A stretch of DNA of 64,000 nt from Sphingomonas montana (GCF_001956315.1 NZ_MOLY01000046.1:310001-374000); one strand, 5' to 3'. Positions 28,825 to 37,697 are shown, counted from the first letter of the stretch. Notes: a model not told the origin generated them from the letters alone. Program-made: numbers and translations.

Positions 28825-29905
28825 CCGGCCAGTCGCCATCGGCCGGCGCGATGCGCCTGCGCAGCAGGGCTTCCGGCATTTCTGCCGCGATGTAGGCGAG
28901 CAGCGCCTCGCGCACCGCGCAGCGCAGGTCGAACGCGGTCGGTCCGTCCTTCGCGGTCATCAGCGCGCGGACCTCGATCATGTCGGCCTTCATGTCGGTG
29001 ACCTGCAGATTGTGGAAGCGCCGGTCCCACAGCGGCATGCGGTCCATCACCGTCGCCAGATGGGCGCGCAGCCGGGCGATGTCGGCCGTGGGATCGAGGT
29101 AGAGGACGATGTTGCCGAGCAGCTGGGCGGACTCCCGCGTCCAGTTCTGGAACGGCTGTTCGAGGAAGCGCGAGACGGGCACGACCAGCCGGCGATCGTC
29201 CCAGATCCGGATGACGACATAGGTCAGCCGGATCTCCTCGATCCGGCCCCATTCATTGTCCAGCACGACGACGTCGTCGATCCGGATCGGTTCGGTGAAC
29301 GCCATCTGGATGCCGGCGATCAGATTCTTCAACGCCGGTTGCGCGGCGGCACCGACCGCGAGCGCGGCAAGGCCGGCCGATGCGATGAGCGTGACGCCGA
29401 TCGACCGCACGCTGGGGATCGAGATCAGCATCATGCACAGGGTGATGACCAGCACCAGGAACACGGTGATGCGGTGGAGGATGCCGGCGCGCGTCCGCTT
29501 CCGCCGGGCGCGCAGATTATCCTCGACGGTGATGTCGGTGCGGGCGATCATTACGTCCTGCAACGCGTTCAGGATGGCGATCAGCAGCCAGCCCATGAGC
29601 GCGGGCACGCCCAGCCCGAAGACACGTTGCCAGATGTCGGCCGCATCGTCGTTCAGCCGCAGCGCGGGCAGGACGGCGGTGAGCGCGATGGCGCAGAAGA
29701 TCCAGCGGAGCGGCAGTGCCAGCCGCTCGACGATCAGGTCGTCGGTGGACGAAGGTGTGCGCGCAGCAGCCTTGCGCCCGACCAGCATCAGCAGGTGATG
29801 CGCCAGCAGCGCGAGCAGGACGGCCCCGGCGGCGATCGCGGTGCCGGCGGCGATGTGGAGCGCGACGCCGTCATAGGCGGCGATGATCCGGTCGATCCTG
29901 TTCAT
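28760..29905 (-). CDS. MscS family mechanosensitive channel
   Basis: This 381-residue membrane protein has about four hydrophobic segments followed by the MscS pore helix and beta domain: IGVTLIASAGLAALAVGAAA then QPALKNLIAGIQMAFTEPIR and DDVVVLDNEWGRIEEIRLTYVVI. This resembles the larger YnaI/YbdG-like channels that protect against osmotic downshift. The C-terminal about 20 residues are Pro/Ser/Ala-rich and read through the 3' end of the convergent response regulator. The ATG at 29905 follows CCGGACGC. A candidate EcfG promoter is 41 bases upstream, fitting an osmotic-stress role. Confidence 0.9.
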   Translation of the reverse strand: MNRIDRIIAAYDGVALHIAAGTAIAAGAVLLALLAHHLLMLVGRKAAARTPSSTDDLIVERLALPLRWIFCAIALTAVLPALRLNDDAADIWQRVFGLGVPALMGWLLIAILNALQDVMIARTDITVEDNLRARRKRTRAGILHRITVFLVLVITLCMMLISIPSVRSIGVTLIASAGLAALAVGAAAQPALKNLIAGIQMAFTEPIRIDDVVVLDNEWGRIEEIRLTYVVIRIWDDRRLVVPVSRFLEQPFQNWTRESAQLLGNIVLYLDPTADIARLRAHLATVMDRMPLWDRRFHNLQVTDMKADMIEVRALMTAKDGPTAFDLRCAVREALLAYIAAEMPEALLRRRIAPADGDWPVTPSASPSPATAPPASADRTA

Positions 29906-29945
29906 CGGTGCGTCCGGGTGATATTGCGGTGCAGCATTTTTATGG

Positions 29946-29970
29946 AACGGGAGAGCGGTGGGGCGGTTCC
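29946..29970 (-). promoter_or_regulatory. candidate EcfG promoter of mscS-type gene; palindromic
   Basis: On the minus strand GGAAC (29970-29966) and CGTT (29949-29946) are separated by 16 bases, an exact match to the EcfG pattern. The same 27 bases (29944-29970) begin GGAAC and end GTTCC, so the plus strand also reads GGAAC-N17-GTT (-10 GGTT) toward the MFS gene. Confidence 0.6.
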
Positions 29971-30129
29971 ATCGCGTATCTCCTCCGGTTCGCGCGCGGG
30001 CGGGAACGCGGTCAGCACCGGCGCAGTCAGTCCGGCGAACGTCCGTCGGAATGACTGCCGAGGGTGGGTGCGGGCGGAAGGGAATGTGGCGATGCAGGGA
30101 CGGCACGATCGGACGGACGGGGTCCTGGC

Positions 30130-31638
30130 ATGAGGCTGCGCCGTCGCGGGCTGGCGTCGATCAATTCGGAGGTGCGCGACGGCATCCTGCCGGCGGCGGA
30201 CGCGGTGGCGCTGGTGCCGCGCGACCCCGCGGCCGGGGACATGGCGCAGGGCAGCGTCCGCAACTACCGCGTCGTGGCGCTCATCATCGCCTGCGCGCTG
30301 TTCATGGAACAGATGGACGCGACGGTCCTGGCGACCGCATTGCCGACGATGGCACGCGATTTCGGGGTGCAGGCGACCGCGATGAGCGGCGCGCTGACCA
30401 GCTACCTGCTGGCGCTGGCGGTCTTCATTCCGGCCAGCGGCTGGGCGGCCGACCGGTTCGGATCGCGCACGATGTTCCGGCTGGCGATCCTGCTGTTCAT
30501 GGGCGGATCGCTGCTGTGCGGACAGGCGACGAGCCTGCCGTTCATCATGGGCGCGCGGTTCGTGCAGGGCCTGGGCGGGGCGATGATGATCCCGATCGGG
30601 CGGCTGGTCCTGCTGCGCAGCGTGAACAAGGAAGACCTAGTGTCGGCCATGTCGTGGCTCATCATGCCCGCGCTGATCGGCCCGATCCTGGGGCCGCCGG
30701 TGGGCGGGTTCATCGTGACCTATCTGGACTGGCGCTGGATCTTCTGGCTGAACCTGCCGATCGGTGTGCTGGGCGTGGTGCTGGTGACGCGGTTCATCGG
30801 CGAGTTTCGCGCGGAACGGCGCGCGGCGTTCGATGTCGCGGGCTTCCTCCTGTCGGGCATCTCGCTCGGTTGTCTGCTGTTCGGGTTCGAGATGGCAAGC
30901 CGGTCGGGCGAAGCGGCGGCAGGGGCGGGGCTGGCGGCGGTGGGGCTGGTGTCCGGCCTGCTGTATATCCGCCACGCGGCACGCGTGGCGGACCCGATCC
31001 TGGATCTTTCGCTGATGCGCGTGCCGTCGTTCCGGCTGTCGGTGATCGCTGGGTCGCTGACCCGCATCACGCAGGGCGCGCAGCCGTTCCTGCTGCCGCT
31101 GATGCTGCAGCTGGGGTTCGGCATGACCGCGGCGGCGAGCGGATCGATCACGGTGGCGGGTGCGATGGGGTCGCTGGCGATGAAGGGGCTGGCGCCGCGC
31201 GTGCTGCGGCGGTTCGGGTTCCGCCGCGCGCTGGTGACCAACGGGCTGATCGCGAGCGCGGGCTATGCGGTGTGCGGGCTGTTTCGGCCGGACTGGCCGG
31301 TGGCGGTGATCTTCGCCACGCTGCTGGTGTGCGGGTTCTTCATGTCGTTCCAGTTCACGGCGTACAACACGATCGCCTATGACGAGATACCGAAGGACAG
31401 GATGAGTGCGGCGACCAGTTTCTACGCGACGTTCCAGCAACTGATGCTGTCGCTGGGGATCTGCATCGGTGCGGCGGCGCTGCATGCCGGCATGCTGGTG
31501 TCGGGCACGAGCGTGCCGCGCCTCGGCGACTTTACCGCAGCGTTCCTGGTGGTGACGGCGATTTCGGCATCGGCGACGATCTTCAACCTGCGGTTCGCGC
31601 GCGATGCCGGGGCAGAGCTGAGCGGGCATCGCGGCTGA
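30130..31638 (+). CDS. MFS transporter, DHA2 family (multidrug exporter type)
   Basis: This 502-residue protein has about 14 membrane helices, the DHA2 topology. The first helix starts RVVALIIACALFMEQMDATVLATALPTM, with the D in MDAT conserved in EmrB/QacA proteins. Motif A is GWAADRFGSRTMFR and motif C is MPALIGPILGPPVGGFI. No EmrA-like adaptor adjoins. ATG 30130 gives an N-terminal tail of about 37 residues; ATG 30241 (MAQGSV) starts close to the first helix and is equally possible. It is divergent from mscS across a palindromic EcfG-like site. Confidence 0.88.
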   Translation: MRLRRRGLASINSEVRDGILPAADAVALVPRDPAAGDMAQGSVRNYRVVALIIACALFMEQMDATVLATALPTMARDFGVQATAMSGALTSYLLALAVFIPASGWAADRFGSRTMFRLAILLFMGGSLLCGQATSLPFIMGARFVQGLGGAMMIPIGRLVLLRSVNKEDLVSAMSWLIMPALIGPILGPPVGGFIVTYLDWRWIFWLNLPIGVLGVVLVTRFIGEFRAERRAAFDVAGFLLSGISLGCLLFGFEMASRSGEAAAGAGLAAVGLVSGLLYIRHAARVADPILDLSLMRVPSFRLSVIAGSLTRITQGAQPFLLPLMLQLGFGMTAAASGSITVAGAMGSLAMKGLAPRVLRRFGFRRALVTNGLIASAGYAVCGLFRPDWPVAVIFATLLVCGFFMSFQFTAYNTIAYDEIPKDRMSAATSFYATFQQLMLSLGICIGAAALHAGMLVSGTSVPRLGDFTAAFLVVTAISASATIFNLRFARDAGAELSGHRG

Positions 31639-31679
31639 ACGGCCTTTCCGAACGGGGCGGCATCTGGCAGGTTGGCGGG

Positions 31680-31871
31680 ATGACAGAGCAGACCATCATC
31701 TCCGTGCCGCTTTCGCCCGAAACGCTGGCCGCGCTGGACGCCTGGATCGCGCGCGCCAAGGGGACGCCGTCGCGCGGCGAGGCGGTGGCGTCGCTGCTGG
31801 CGGGGGCGCTGGGGAGTCATTCGCCGTCGTCGGTGGTGCCGAGCCTGGTGACGGGGCGGGATATCGTCTGA
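31680..31871 (+). CDS. small ribbon-helix-helix-like protein
   Basis: The protein has 63 residues. TIISVPLSPETLAALDAWI followed by PSRGEAVASLLAGAL has the strand-helix-turn-helix form of a CopG/Arc DNA-binding fold. No toxin gene is next to it; it follows the MFS gene by 41 bases on the same strand. GGTTGGCGGG immediately precedes the ATG. DNA binding is inferred from the fold only. Confidence 0.55.
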   Translation: MTEQTIISVPLSPETLAALDAWIARAKGTPSRGEAVASLLAGALGSHSPSSVVPSLVTGRDIV

Positions 31872-31960
31872 GGGGGCGTCCTTACGCGTCGCCTTATCCC
31901 AGAGCTTTTCAGACGGGTCATGGTCTCCGACGCCCATATCCCTTCCAACCGCATACTGAT

Positions 31961-32022
31961 CCGTCTGGTTCGAGCCTGTCGAGAACCTTGCGCCACGTTC
32001 TCGACAGGCTCGAACCAAACGG
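31961..32022. repeat. 62-base palindromic repeat
   Basis: CCGTCTGGTTCGAGCCTGTC, GAGAACC, a CTTGCGCCAC-type centre and GTTCTCGACAGGCTCGAACC pair almost perfectly. It belongs to the same family as 11674-11735, 37865-37926 and 48245-48309. It lies between two convergent genes and may end transcription from both sides. Confidence 0.75.
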
Positions 32023-32034
32023 AACAGCGCGAGA

Positions 32035-33579
32035 TCATGACGGCCTGACGGTCCTGTCTGGCGGCAGCAGCAACGGCGCGACTTCCGGGCTCGTCTCGAC
32101 CGAGTCGCGGAAACTGGGCGTGACCCGGAGCCGGCTGGCCTGTTCGTAGGCGTAGCCATAGCCGATCAGCCGGGCTTCCGACCAGGCGGGGCCGATGAAG
32201 GAGAGGCCGACGGGCAGGCCGCGGACCGCGCCCATCGGGACGGTGAGGTGCGGGTAGCCCGCAACCGCCGCCAGACCGCCGGCACCACCGCCGGAAATCT
32301 GATCGCCGTTGACCGTATCGATCAGCCAGGCCGGCGGCATGGTCGGGGCGACGAGCGCGGTGACGCGGTTGGCGGCGAGCAGCGCGTCGATCCCGTCGCG
32401 GCCCGCGATCCGCAGCGACAGCGCGCGCGCCGCGACATAGGCGGGGTCGGCCAGGCCCCGCGTCTTCTGCGCTTCCAGGAAGCTTTCCTGACCGAACAGC
32501 GCCATTTCCTGGGGCGCATGTGCGGTGTTGAATGCGATGACGTCGGCCAGCGTGCGGGTCTTCACCGCGGCCGGCGTGGTGGCGAGATAGGCGTTCAGGT
32601 CGACCTTCAGCTCCGTCATCAGGACGCGGTTTTCGGCCGGGCCGATCTTTTCGCGATCCTTAAGCGCGGCGATGTCGACCAGCGTCGCACCCTGCGCGCG
32701 CAGCAGGGCGAGCGCGGCGTCGAACAGCCGATCGACCGGTACGGACCAACCGGTGGCAAAGCGCAGCACGCCGATCCGCACGCCCTTCAACGCCGCCGGG
32801 TCCAGCGCGGTGGTGTAGTCGGCGCGGCGACGGTCGGCCTGCGCGGTGGCGGGGTCGGCCGGGTCGCTGCCGGCGATGGCGGTCAGCACGCGCGCGGCGG
32901 TGGCGACATCGCGGGTCATCGGACCGGGGGTATCCTGGCTGTGGCTGATCGGCACGATGTGCGTGCGGCTGACCAGCCCGACGGTGGGTTTCAGGCCGAC
33001 GATGCCGTTGATCGCGGCGGGGCAGGTGATCGATCCGTCCGTTTCGGTGCCGATCGCGGCATCGACCATGCCGGCCGCGACGGCGGCGCCGCTGCCCGAT
33101 GACGATCCGCAGGTATTACGATCAAGCGCGTGTGGGTTGCGCGTCTGGCCGCCGACCGCGCTCCACCCCGAAATCGACGCGTTGGACCTGATGTTCGCCC
33201 ATTCGGACAGGTTGGTCTTCCCCAGGATCACCGCACCGGCGGCGCGCAGCGCGGCGGTGACGGGGGCGTCGCGGTTCGTGACGTTGTCGATCAGGGCCAG
33301 GCTGCCGGCGGTGGTCGGCAGCGGGCCTTTCGCCTCGATATTGTCCTTCAGCAGGATCGGCATGCCGAACAGCGGGCCGCGCGCACGGCGCATCCGATCC
33401 AGCGCGCGGGCCTGATCGCGGGCGGTGGGATCGATCGCGAGCACCGCGCCGATCCGTGGGTTGAGCCGTTCGATCCGGGCGATCGCGGCGCGGACATTGT
33501 CCTCCGCCGATTGCGCGGCGGCGGGGCCGAATACGAGGGATGCGGCCGCGATCAGCAGCATCGGCAGCACATGGTTCAT
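32035..33579 (-). CDS. secreted amidase (amidase signature family)
   Basis: This 514-residue protein has a signal peptide (MNHVLPMLLIAAASLVFGPAAAQS). The Ser-cisSer-Lys triad of the amidase signature family is visible: Lys in MPILLKDNIEAKG, the cis-Ser in CGSSSGSGAAVAAG, and the nucleophilic Ser in GTETDGSITCPAAINGIVG. This family hydrolyses amide bonds; the closest layouts are periplasmic amidases of unknown substrate and GatA, from which it differs by its signal. It is divergent from the small gene at 33691. Confidence 0.9.
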   Translation of the reverse strand: MNHVLPMLLIAAASLVFGPAAAQSAEDNVRAAIARIERLNPRIGAVLAIDPTARDQARALDRMRRARGPLFGMPILLKDNIEAKGPLPTTAGSLALIDNVTNRDAPVTAALRAAGAVILGKTNLSEWANIRSNASISGWSAVGGQTRNPHALDRNTCGSSSGSGAAVAAGMVDAAIGTETDGSITCPAAINGIVGLKPTVGLVSRTHIVPISHSQDTPGPMTRDVATAARVLTAIAGSDPADPATAQADRRRADYTTALDPAALKGVRIGVLRFATGWSVPVDRLFDAALALLRAQGATLVDIAALKDREKIGPAENRVLMTELKVDLNAYLATTPAAVKTRTLADVIAFNTAHAPQEMALFGQESFLEAQKTRGLADPAYVAARALSLRIAGRDGIDALLAANRVTALVAPTMPPAWLIDTVNGDQISGGGAGGLAAVAGYPHLTVPMGAVRGLPVGLSFIGPAWSEARLIGYGYAYEQASRLRVTPSFRDSVETSPEVAPLLLPPDRTVRPS

Positions 33580-33642
33580 TGGGTCCCCCGCCAGGATGGT
33601 CGTCGCGGCGCATCATGACGCGGCGATCGGCGGAAAGCGAGC

Positions 33643-33667
33643 GGAACGGCGGGCGCGTGGCGGCGTT
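33643..33667 (+). promoter_or_regulatory. candidate EcfG promoter of small gene at 33691
   Basis: GGAAC at 33643-33647 and CGTT at 33664-33667 are separated by 16 bases, an exact match to the EcfG pattern, 24 bases before the start codon. Confidence 0.6.
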
Positions 33668-33690
33668 GGCGGCGGGACAGGAGAATGGCC

Positions 33691-33900
33691 ATGGAAGATC
33701 CCCGCCCCGCGCAGACCCCCGAGCGCGAACTGGCCAGGCCGGCCGACGCGACCGCCGCGCGCACCCGGCCGATCGACGCCGCCGAACCGCGGGCCGGCGA
33801 TGCCGAGGATGCCCGCCGCGCCGCGCGCGAGGCCGACGACGCGACCCGCGAGATGGCGAGGCGCGGCTTTGGCAGCCACAAGGGTACGGAAGCAGATTGA
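33691..33900 (+). CDS. small charged protein, probably stress induced
   Basis: This 69-residue very hydrophilic protein (MEDPRPAQTPERELARPADA... DATREMARRGFGSHKGTEAD) is rich in Ala, Arg, Asp and Glu and is probably disordered or helical. No family is recognised. ATG 33691 is chosen because GGGACAGGAG lies 7 bases before it; ATG 33685 is only one base from that site. A candidate EcfG promoter just upstream suggests a role in general stress. Confidence 0.65.
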   Translation: MEDPRPAQTPERELARPADATAARTRPIDAAEPRAGDAEDARRAAREADDATREMARRGFGSHKGTEAD

Positions 33901-34072
33901 TCGCTCGACGGAGGCGATGAGCGGGTCCCCGGTGTCGCCTGTTCAACCTGCCGGGGTTTGTCGACAGGCTTCAAGGAATGATGCGTGGCGGGACGTGCTG
34001 GACGTTCGGGTAACAGCGCGCCAACATGGGCTGGCGGACGGTAGTCATCGTCCGCGTCAAAAGGGTGCGGGA

Positions 34073-34921
34073 ATGGAAGCAGTCGACTGGCGGGTGGTCA
34101 TGCCCGGAATGCGCGCGCTGGTCCGTGCGCCGGACGCGATCCGCACGATCCAGGTCTATGGCCAGCGGTGCAGCGGCACCAACGCACTGATCCGGCTGAT
34201 CGAATCCAACCTGCCGGCCGACACCTTTACCGAAGCCTATGGGTTCAAGCACTGGTTCGTGCCGCCGCAGACGCTGTTCCAGCCGTCCACCCTGGTCCTG
34301 GTGATCGCGCGCGATGCGGTGACATGGTTGCAGAGCGTGCACCGGCAGCCGTGGCACCTGGACCCGGCGACCAAGGACATGCCGTTCAGCGACTTCATCC
34401 GCGCGGAATGGGCCAGCTACTGGTACACCGATTTCTGGGGCGTGGACGCCGCCCACCCGATCCACGCGACCGAGATGATGCACGAGCGCGATCCAGAAAC
34501 GGGGGCGCGGTTCGGCAATGCGATGCGCAAGCGGACGGCCAAGCTGGCGCACTGGGCCGGGCTGCACCGCAGGACGCACAACCTCTGCCTGATCGACCAG
34601 CACCGGTTGCAGGCCGAGCCGGAACGCGTGATCCGCGCGCTGGCCGCGATGACCGGATTGACGATGGCCGCCGGGTTCGTGCCGGTGGACAGTTACAAGG
34701 GCAACGGCATCCGGCCGTACCGCCCGCATGCCTACCCCCCGGTATCGGCCGCAGACCGGGCGTTCATCGCCGACAATCTGGATGCCGGGGTGGAGGCGCT
34801 GTATGGCCTCGAACTGCCGTCGGTAGCCGAAGACTGCGTCTATGGTTCGCCGATGGGGGCGGAGACGACGACGCGGAGCCCGGGGGCGTTGTCGGTTTCC
34901 TCGATGGTGCCCGAAAGCTGA
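34073..34921 (+). CDS. sulfotransferase-like P-loop protein
   Basis: This 282-residue cytoplasmic protein contains VYGQRCSGTNALIRLIESNL near residue 27-46, like the G-x-R-x-S-G-T-N phosphosulfate-binding loop of sulfotransferase-type P-loop proteins. Further conserved-looking parts are YGFKHWFVPPQ, LVLVIARDAVTWLQSVHRQPWH (the region that in sulfotransferases carries the second PAPS contact) and CLIDQHRLQAEPERVIRAL. The acceptor is unknown, and no polysaccharide genes are near. Its 3' end overlaps the convergent phytochrome gene by 82 bases. Confidence 0.55.
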   Translation: MEAVDWRVVMPGMRALVRAPDAIRTIQVYGQRCSGTNALIRLIESNLPADTFTEAYGFKHWFVPPQTLFQPSTLVLVIARDAVTWLQSVHRQPWHLDPATKDMPFSDFIRAEWASYWYTDFWGVDAAHPIHATEMMHERDPETGARFGNAMRKRTAKLAHWAGLHRRTHNLCLIDQHRLQAEPERVIRALAAMTGLTMAAGFVPVDSYKGNGIRPYRPHAYPPVSAADRAFIADNLDAGVEALYGLELPSVAEDCVYGSPMGAETTTRSPGALSVSSMVPES

Positions 34922-36993
34922 TCGACCATCGCGGTCAGCATGCGGGTGCCGAACCCCTTGCCGGACAGCGTCTTGCCGCGCCCCTGATCGGCGACGACCA
35001 GGCGGAAGCGGCTGCCATGCTGTTCCAGCCCGATCATGATCGGGCCGGCTTCGCCGCCATAGGCATATTTGTTGGCGTTGATGATCAGTTCGGTCAGGAT
35101 CAGCCCGACCGTCACCGCCCGGTCGGTCGCGACCAGCACGGGCGCAAGGTCCAGCCGGATCCGGTTCGCATCGCCGTCACCGCCCATCGATCCGCTGATT
35201 TCGCCGCACAGATCCTCGACATAACGCGCCAGATCGACGGTTTCGATCCGGTCGTCACTGTAGAGCCGGCGGTGGACCAGCGCGACCGCGGACAGCCGGC
35301 GCTGCGCCTCTTCCAGATGACCGCTCAGCACAGGATCACCGACCGCGCGCCCCTGCAACCGCAGGAAGGCGGAGACCAGTTGCAGGCTGTTCTGGACGCG
35401 GTGGTTCACTTCCTTGAGCAGATAGTCCTTCTGCAGGAGCAGCATGTCCTTTTCCGCGACGGTGGCGACCAGATCGGCGTTCAGATCGCGCAGCCGGCGG
35501 TTCTGGCGCGATTCGGTGAGCAGGCGGCGCAGCCGACCGGCTGATTCGACCTCCGCGAAGGTCCACGGGCGGGCGCGGCCGCGGACCGCTTCGCGCCATG
35601 CGGCGAAGGAGGCGCGCGGGGCCAGGATGCCGCTGCCGTCCGTGCCGACCGCCTTGTGCGGGTTGCCGGCCCAGTTCACGACCTCCACCTTTTCCGCGCG
35701 GAACCATAGCAGCATGATCGGGTGTTCGGTGGCGATGGTGATGGCCAGCAGCCCGCTTACCCCGTCCGCCCCCGGGACGCCGGGTAGCTGGTTCGCCAGA
35801 TGATGGGTGGCGAAGGTGGCCGCGGCCGCCCGATCGCGCACATGGTGGGCGAGCGTGCGGACCGTGTCGGCCGGCGGGCAATGGCCGGACCGGACGATGT
35901 CGGGCCCCTGGACGAGGGCGAACCCGTCCGCATCCAGCATGCGGCACAGGTCCGGAGCGGCGGATGCGAGCATGGCGTCGATCGCGCCGTCACCGCCCAG
36001 CCGCGCGGCGATCAGATCCTCCACCGACCGCAGCCGGATCCGCTCGCGGTAGGTTTCGGCTTCTTCCTTCGCGGTGATCTGCCGCGCCAGGCCGCTGGCA
36101 AGGGCCTTGCAGGACAGCCGGATGTCGCGCGCGATATGCTTGGGCGCGCGATCATGGCAGGCGATCAGGCCCCACAATTGCCCGTCGCGCACGATCGACA
36201 CCGATGCCGAGGCGCGCACGCCCATGTTGCGCAGATATTGCAGGTGGATCGGCGAGACGGAGCGCAGCGCGGAATCGCTCAGGTCCAGCCCGGCGGCGGT
36301 TGCCGGGCGGAGCGGCGCGGGGTGATATTCGATGTCCGGGATCACCCGCACGCGGTTGCGGACGTACAGGGCGCGGGCCTGCCGCGGGATGTCGCTGGCC
36401 GGAAAATGATGGTTGAGAAAACTGTCGAGCGCGGGATCGCGGTCCTCGGCGATCACCACGCCGGTATCGTCATCCAGGAAACGGTAGACCATGACCCGTT
36501 CGAACCCGGTCATTTCCCGGAATGCGGTGGCGGCGCGGTCGGCCAGATCGTGCAGGCTGGCGGCCCGTTCGAACGCCGCGCCGGCGGTATCGAGCGCGCT
36601 CAGCAGGTCGGCCGCGGTCTGTGGCCGGTCGGGGGCATGTTCCAGTTCGACGACCAGATAGTTGCCCGCATGATGGGCGCAGACGTCGAAACTTTCGGTC
36701 ATGCCCGCGCGCGGCGGTACGATCAGCGGCGTGCCGGCCGACTGGATGGTGGCGGCGGCATCCGTCCCCAGCAGGTCCGCGATGGTGCAGCCGAGCCAGT
36801 CGCCGGCCAGCCGCCCTTCGATATCGCCCGCGCCGGCCACGATCGTGAACGTCTCAGGCTCGGCCAGCAGCAGCAGGCCGTGCGGCTGGATCGATCCCGG
36901 GATATGGATCGGTTCACGTTCACATGCCGTCACGTCGCTGCCAAGGGTCGACGCGGGGGCCGTCGTCGTCAGATCTTGGTCGGTCGTGGGCAA
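34840..36993 (-). CDS. bphP: bacteriophytochrome histidine kinase (PAS-GAF-PHY-HisKA_2)
   Basis: This is a red/far-red light sensor of about 717 residues. The PAS domain has the biliverdin-binding Cys at about C24 (VTACEREPIHIPGSIQPHGL). GAF has HHFPASDIPRQARALYVRN and SVSPIHLQYLRNMGVRASAS. The PHY domain covers about 320-500. The kinase is of the HisKA_2 type with H531 in LLKEVNHRVQNSLQLVSAF, then LILTELIINANKYAY and ADQGRGKTLSGKGFGTRML. TTG 36993 is chosen as start because GGGGAG lies 6 bases before it and it places the Cys at the usual position; an in-frame ATG at 37092 is possible. It is divergent from the heme oxygenase, and no response regulator is adjacent. HisKA_2 kinases often feed the general stress response in this group (inference). 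Confidence 0.92.
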   Translation of the reverse strand: MPTTDQDLTTTAPASTLGSDVTACEREPIHIPGSIQPHGLLLLAEPETFTIVAGAGDIEGRLAGDWLGCTIADLLGTDAAATIQSAGTPLIVPPRAGMTESFDVCAHHAGNYLVVELEHAPDRPQTAADLLSALDTAGAAFERAASLHDLADRAATAFREMTGFERVMVYRFLDDDTGVVIAEDRDPALDSFLNHHFPASDIPRQARALYVRNRVRVIPDIEYHPAPLRPATAAGLDLSDSALRSVSPIHLQYLRNMGVRASASVSIVRDGQLWGLIACHDRAPKHIARDIRLSCKALASGLARQITAKEEAETYRERIRLRSVEDLIAARLGGDGAIDAMLASAAPDLCRMLDADGFALVQGPDIVRSGHCPPADTVRTLAHHVRDRAAAATFATHHLANQLPGVPGADGVSGLLAITIATEHPIMLLWFRAEKVEVVNWAGNPHKAVGTDGSGILAPRASFAAWREAVRGRARPWTFAEVESAGRLRRLLTESRQNRRLRDLNADLVATVAEKDMLLLQKDYLLKEVNHRVQNSLQLVSAFLRLQGRAVGDPVLSGHLEEAQRRLSAVALVHRRLYSDDRIETVDLARYVEDLCGEISGSMGGDGDANRIRLDLAPVLVATDRAVTVGLILTELIINANKYAYGGEAGPIMIGLEQHGSRFRLVVADQGRGKTLSGKGFGTRMLTAMVDQLSGTIEETDNAPGLRVVVSAPIGEP

Positions 36994-37160
36994 TGCGGTC
37001 TCCCCGTCGTTTGTGCGTCTTCCTGCCGCCAAAAGCGGAGGAATCCAAGGGAAAAGGCGCGAAGTGACCGGTCCGCGGCGCGGGGCGGCCATGGCCCCGC
37101 CCGGCGAAGCTGTTAGGAGGCGACTTTCCACCGACTGCGATCCGCGAGCGCCCGAACCCC

Positions 37161-37697
37161 ATGCCGACCCTCCACCCTGTCCGGCTCTTCCTGCGCGCCG
37201 AGACCGCCGCCTGCCACGAACGGGTGGACCGCGCGTTTTCGCGCTTCGACCTGACCGACAGGGGTGCCTATGCGGCGTTCCTGACGGCGCATGCTCGCGT
37301 GCTGCTGCCGCTGGAAGCGGTGCTGGATGCCGCGGCGCTGTGGCCGGCCTGGACGGGGCGGGGCGATCTGCTGCGTGGCGATCTCGCCACGCTAGGTCAT
37401 GTGGTTCCGGCGGGGGAGACGGTGATTGCGGGCGGCGCGGCGGCCCGGTGGGGGATGCTGTACGTGCTGGAGGGATCGCGGCTGGGCGGCGCGATGCTGG
37501 CCCGGCAGGTCGGCCCCGGACTGCCGGCGGCCTATCTGGCGGCGGCGCATCGCGGGGGCAGCTGGGCGCGGTTCGGCGATGCGATCGAACAGGCGGGCGT
37601 TGCGGCGGAAGTCCGCGGCGATGCGGGATGGCGCGCGGACCTGCTGTCCGGGGCGGAACGGGCGTTCGCGCTGTTCGAGGGGGCGGTTCGGGACTGA
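37161..37697 (+). CDS. bphO: biliverdin-producing heme oxygenase
   Basis: This 178-residue heme oxygenase opens heme to biliverdin IX-alpha, iron and CO. The proximal heme ligand is the His in AETAACHERVDRAFSRFDL, and the distal helix is in RWGMLYVLEGSRLGGAMLAR, with the family's G-S-x-L-G-G. It is divergent from the phytochrome gene with 167 bases between the starts, the usual pairing that supplies the chromophore. The ATG lacks a clear ribosome binding site. Confidence 0.92.
   Translation: MPTLHPVRLFLRAETAACHERVDRAFSRFDLTDRGAYAAFLTAHARVLLPLEAVLDAAALWPAWTGRGDLLRGDLATLGHVVPAGETVIAGGAAARWGMLYVLEGSRLGGAMLARQVGPGLPAAYLAAAHRGGSWARFGDAIEQAGVAAEVRGDAGWRADLLSGAERAFALFEGAVRD

Noticed and set aside
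31649-31673. EcfG-like site (CGAAC-N17-GTT) before the ribbon-helix-helix gene
   Set aside because: The -35 has a mismatch and the -10 would lie only 6 bases before the start codon; too weak to list with the other sites.
31680-31871. Toxin-antitoxin system
   Set aside because: The small ribbon-helix-helix-like gene has no partner gene next to it; it is followed by a repeat and then a convergent amidase.
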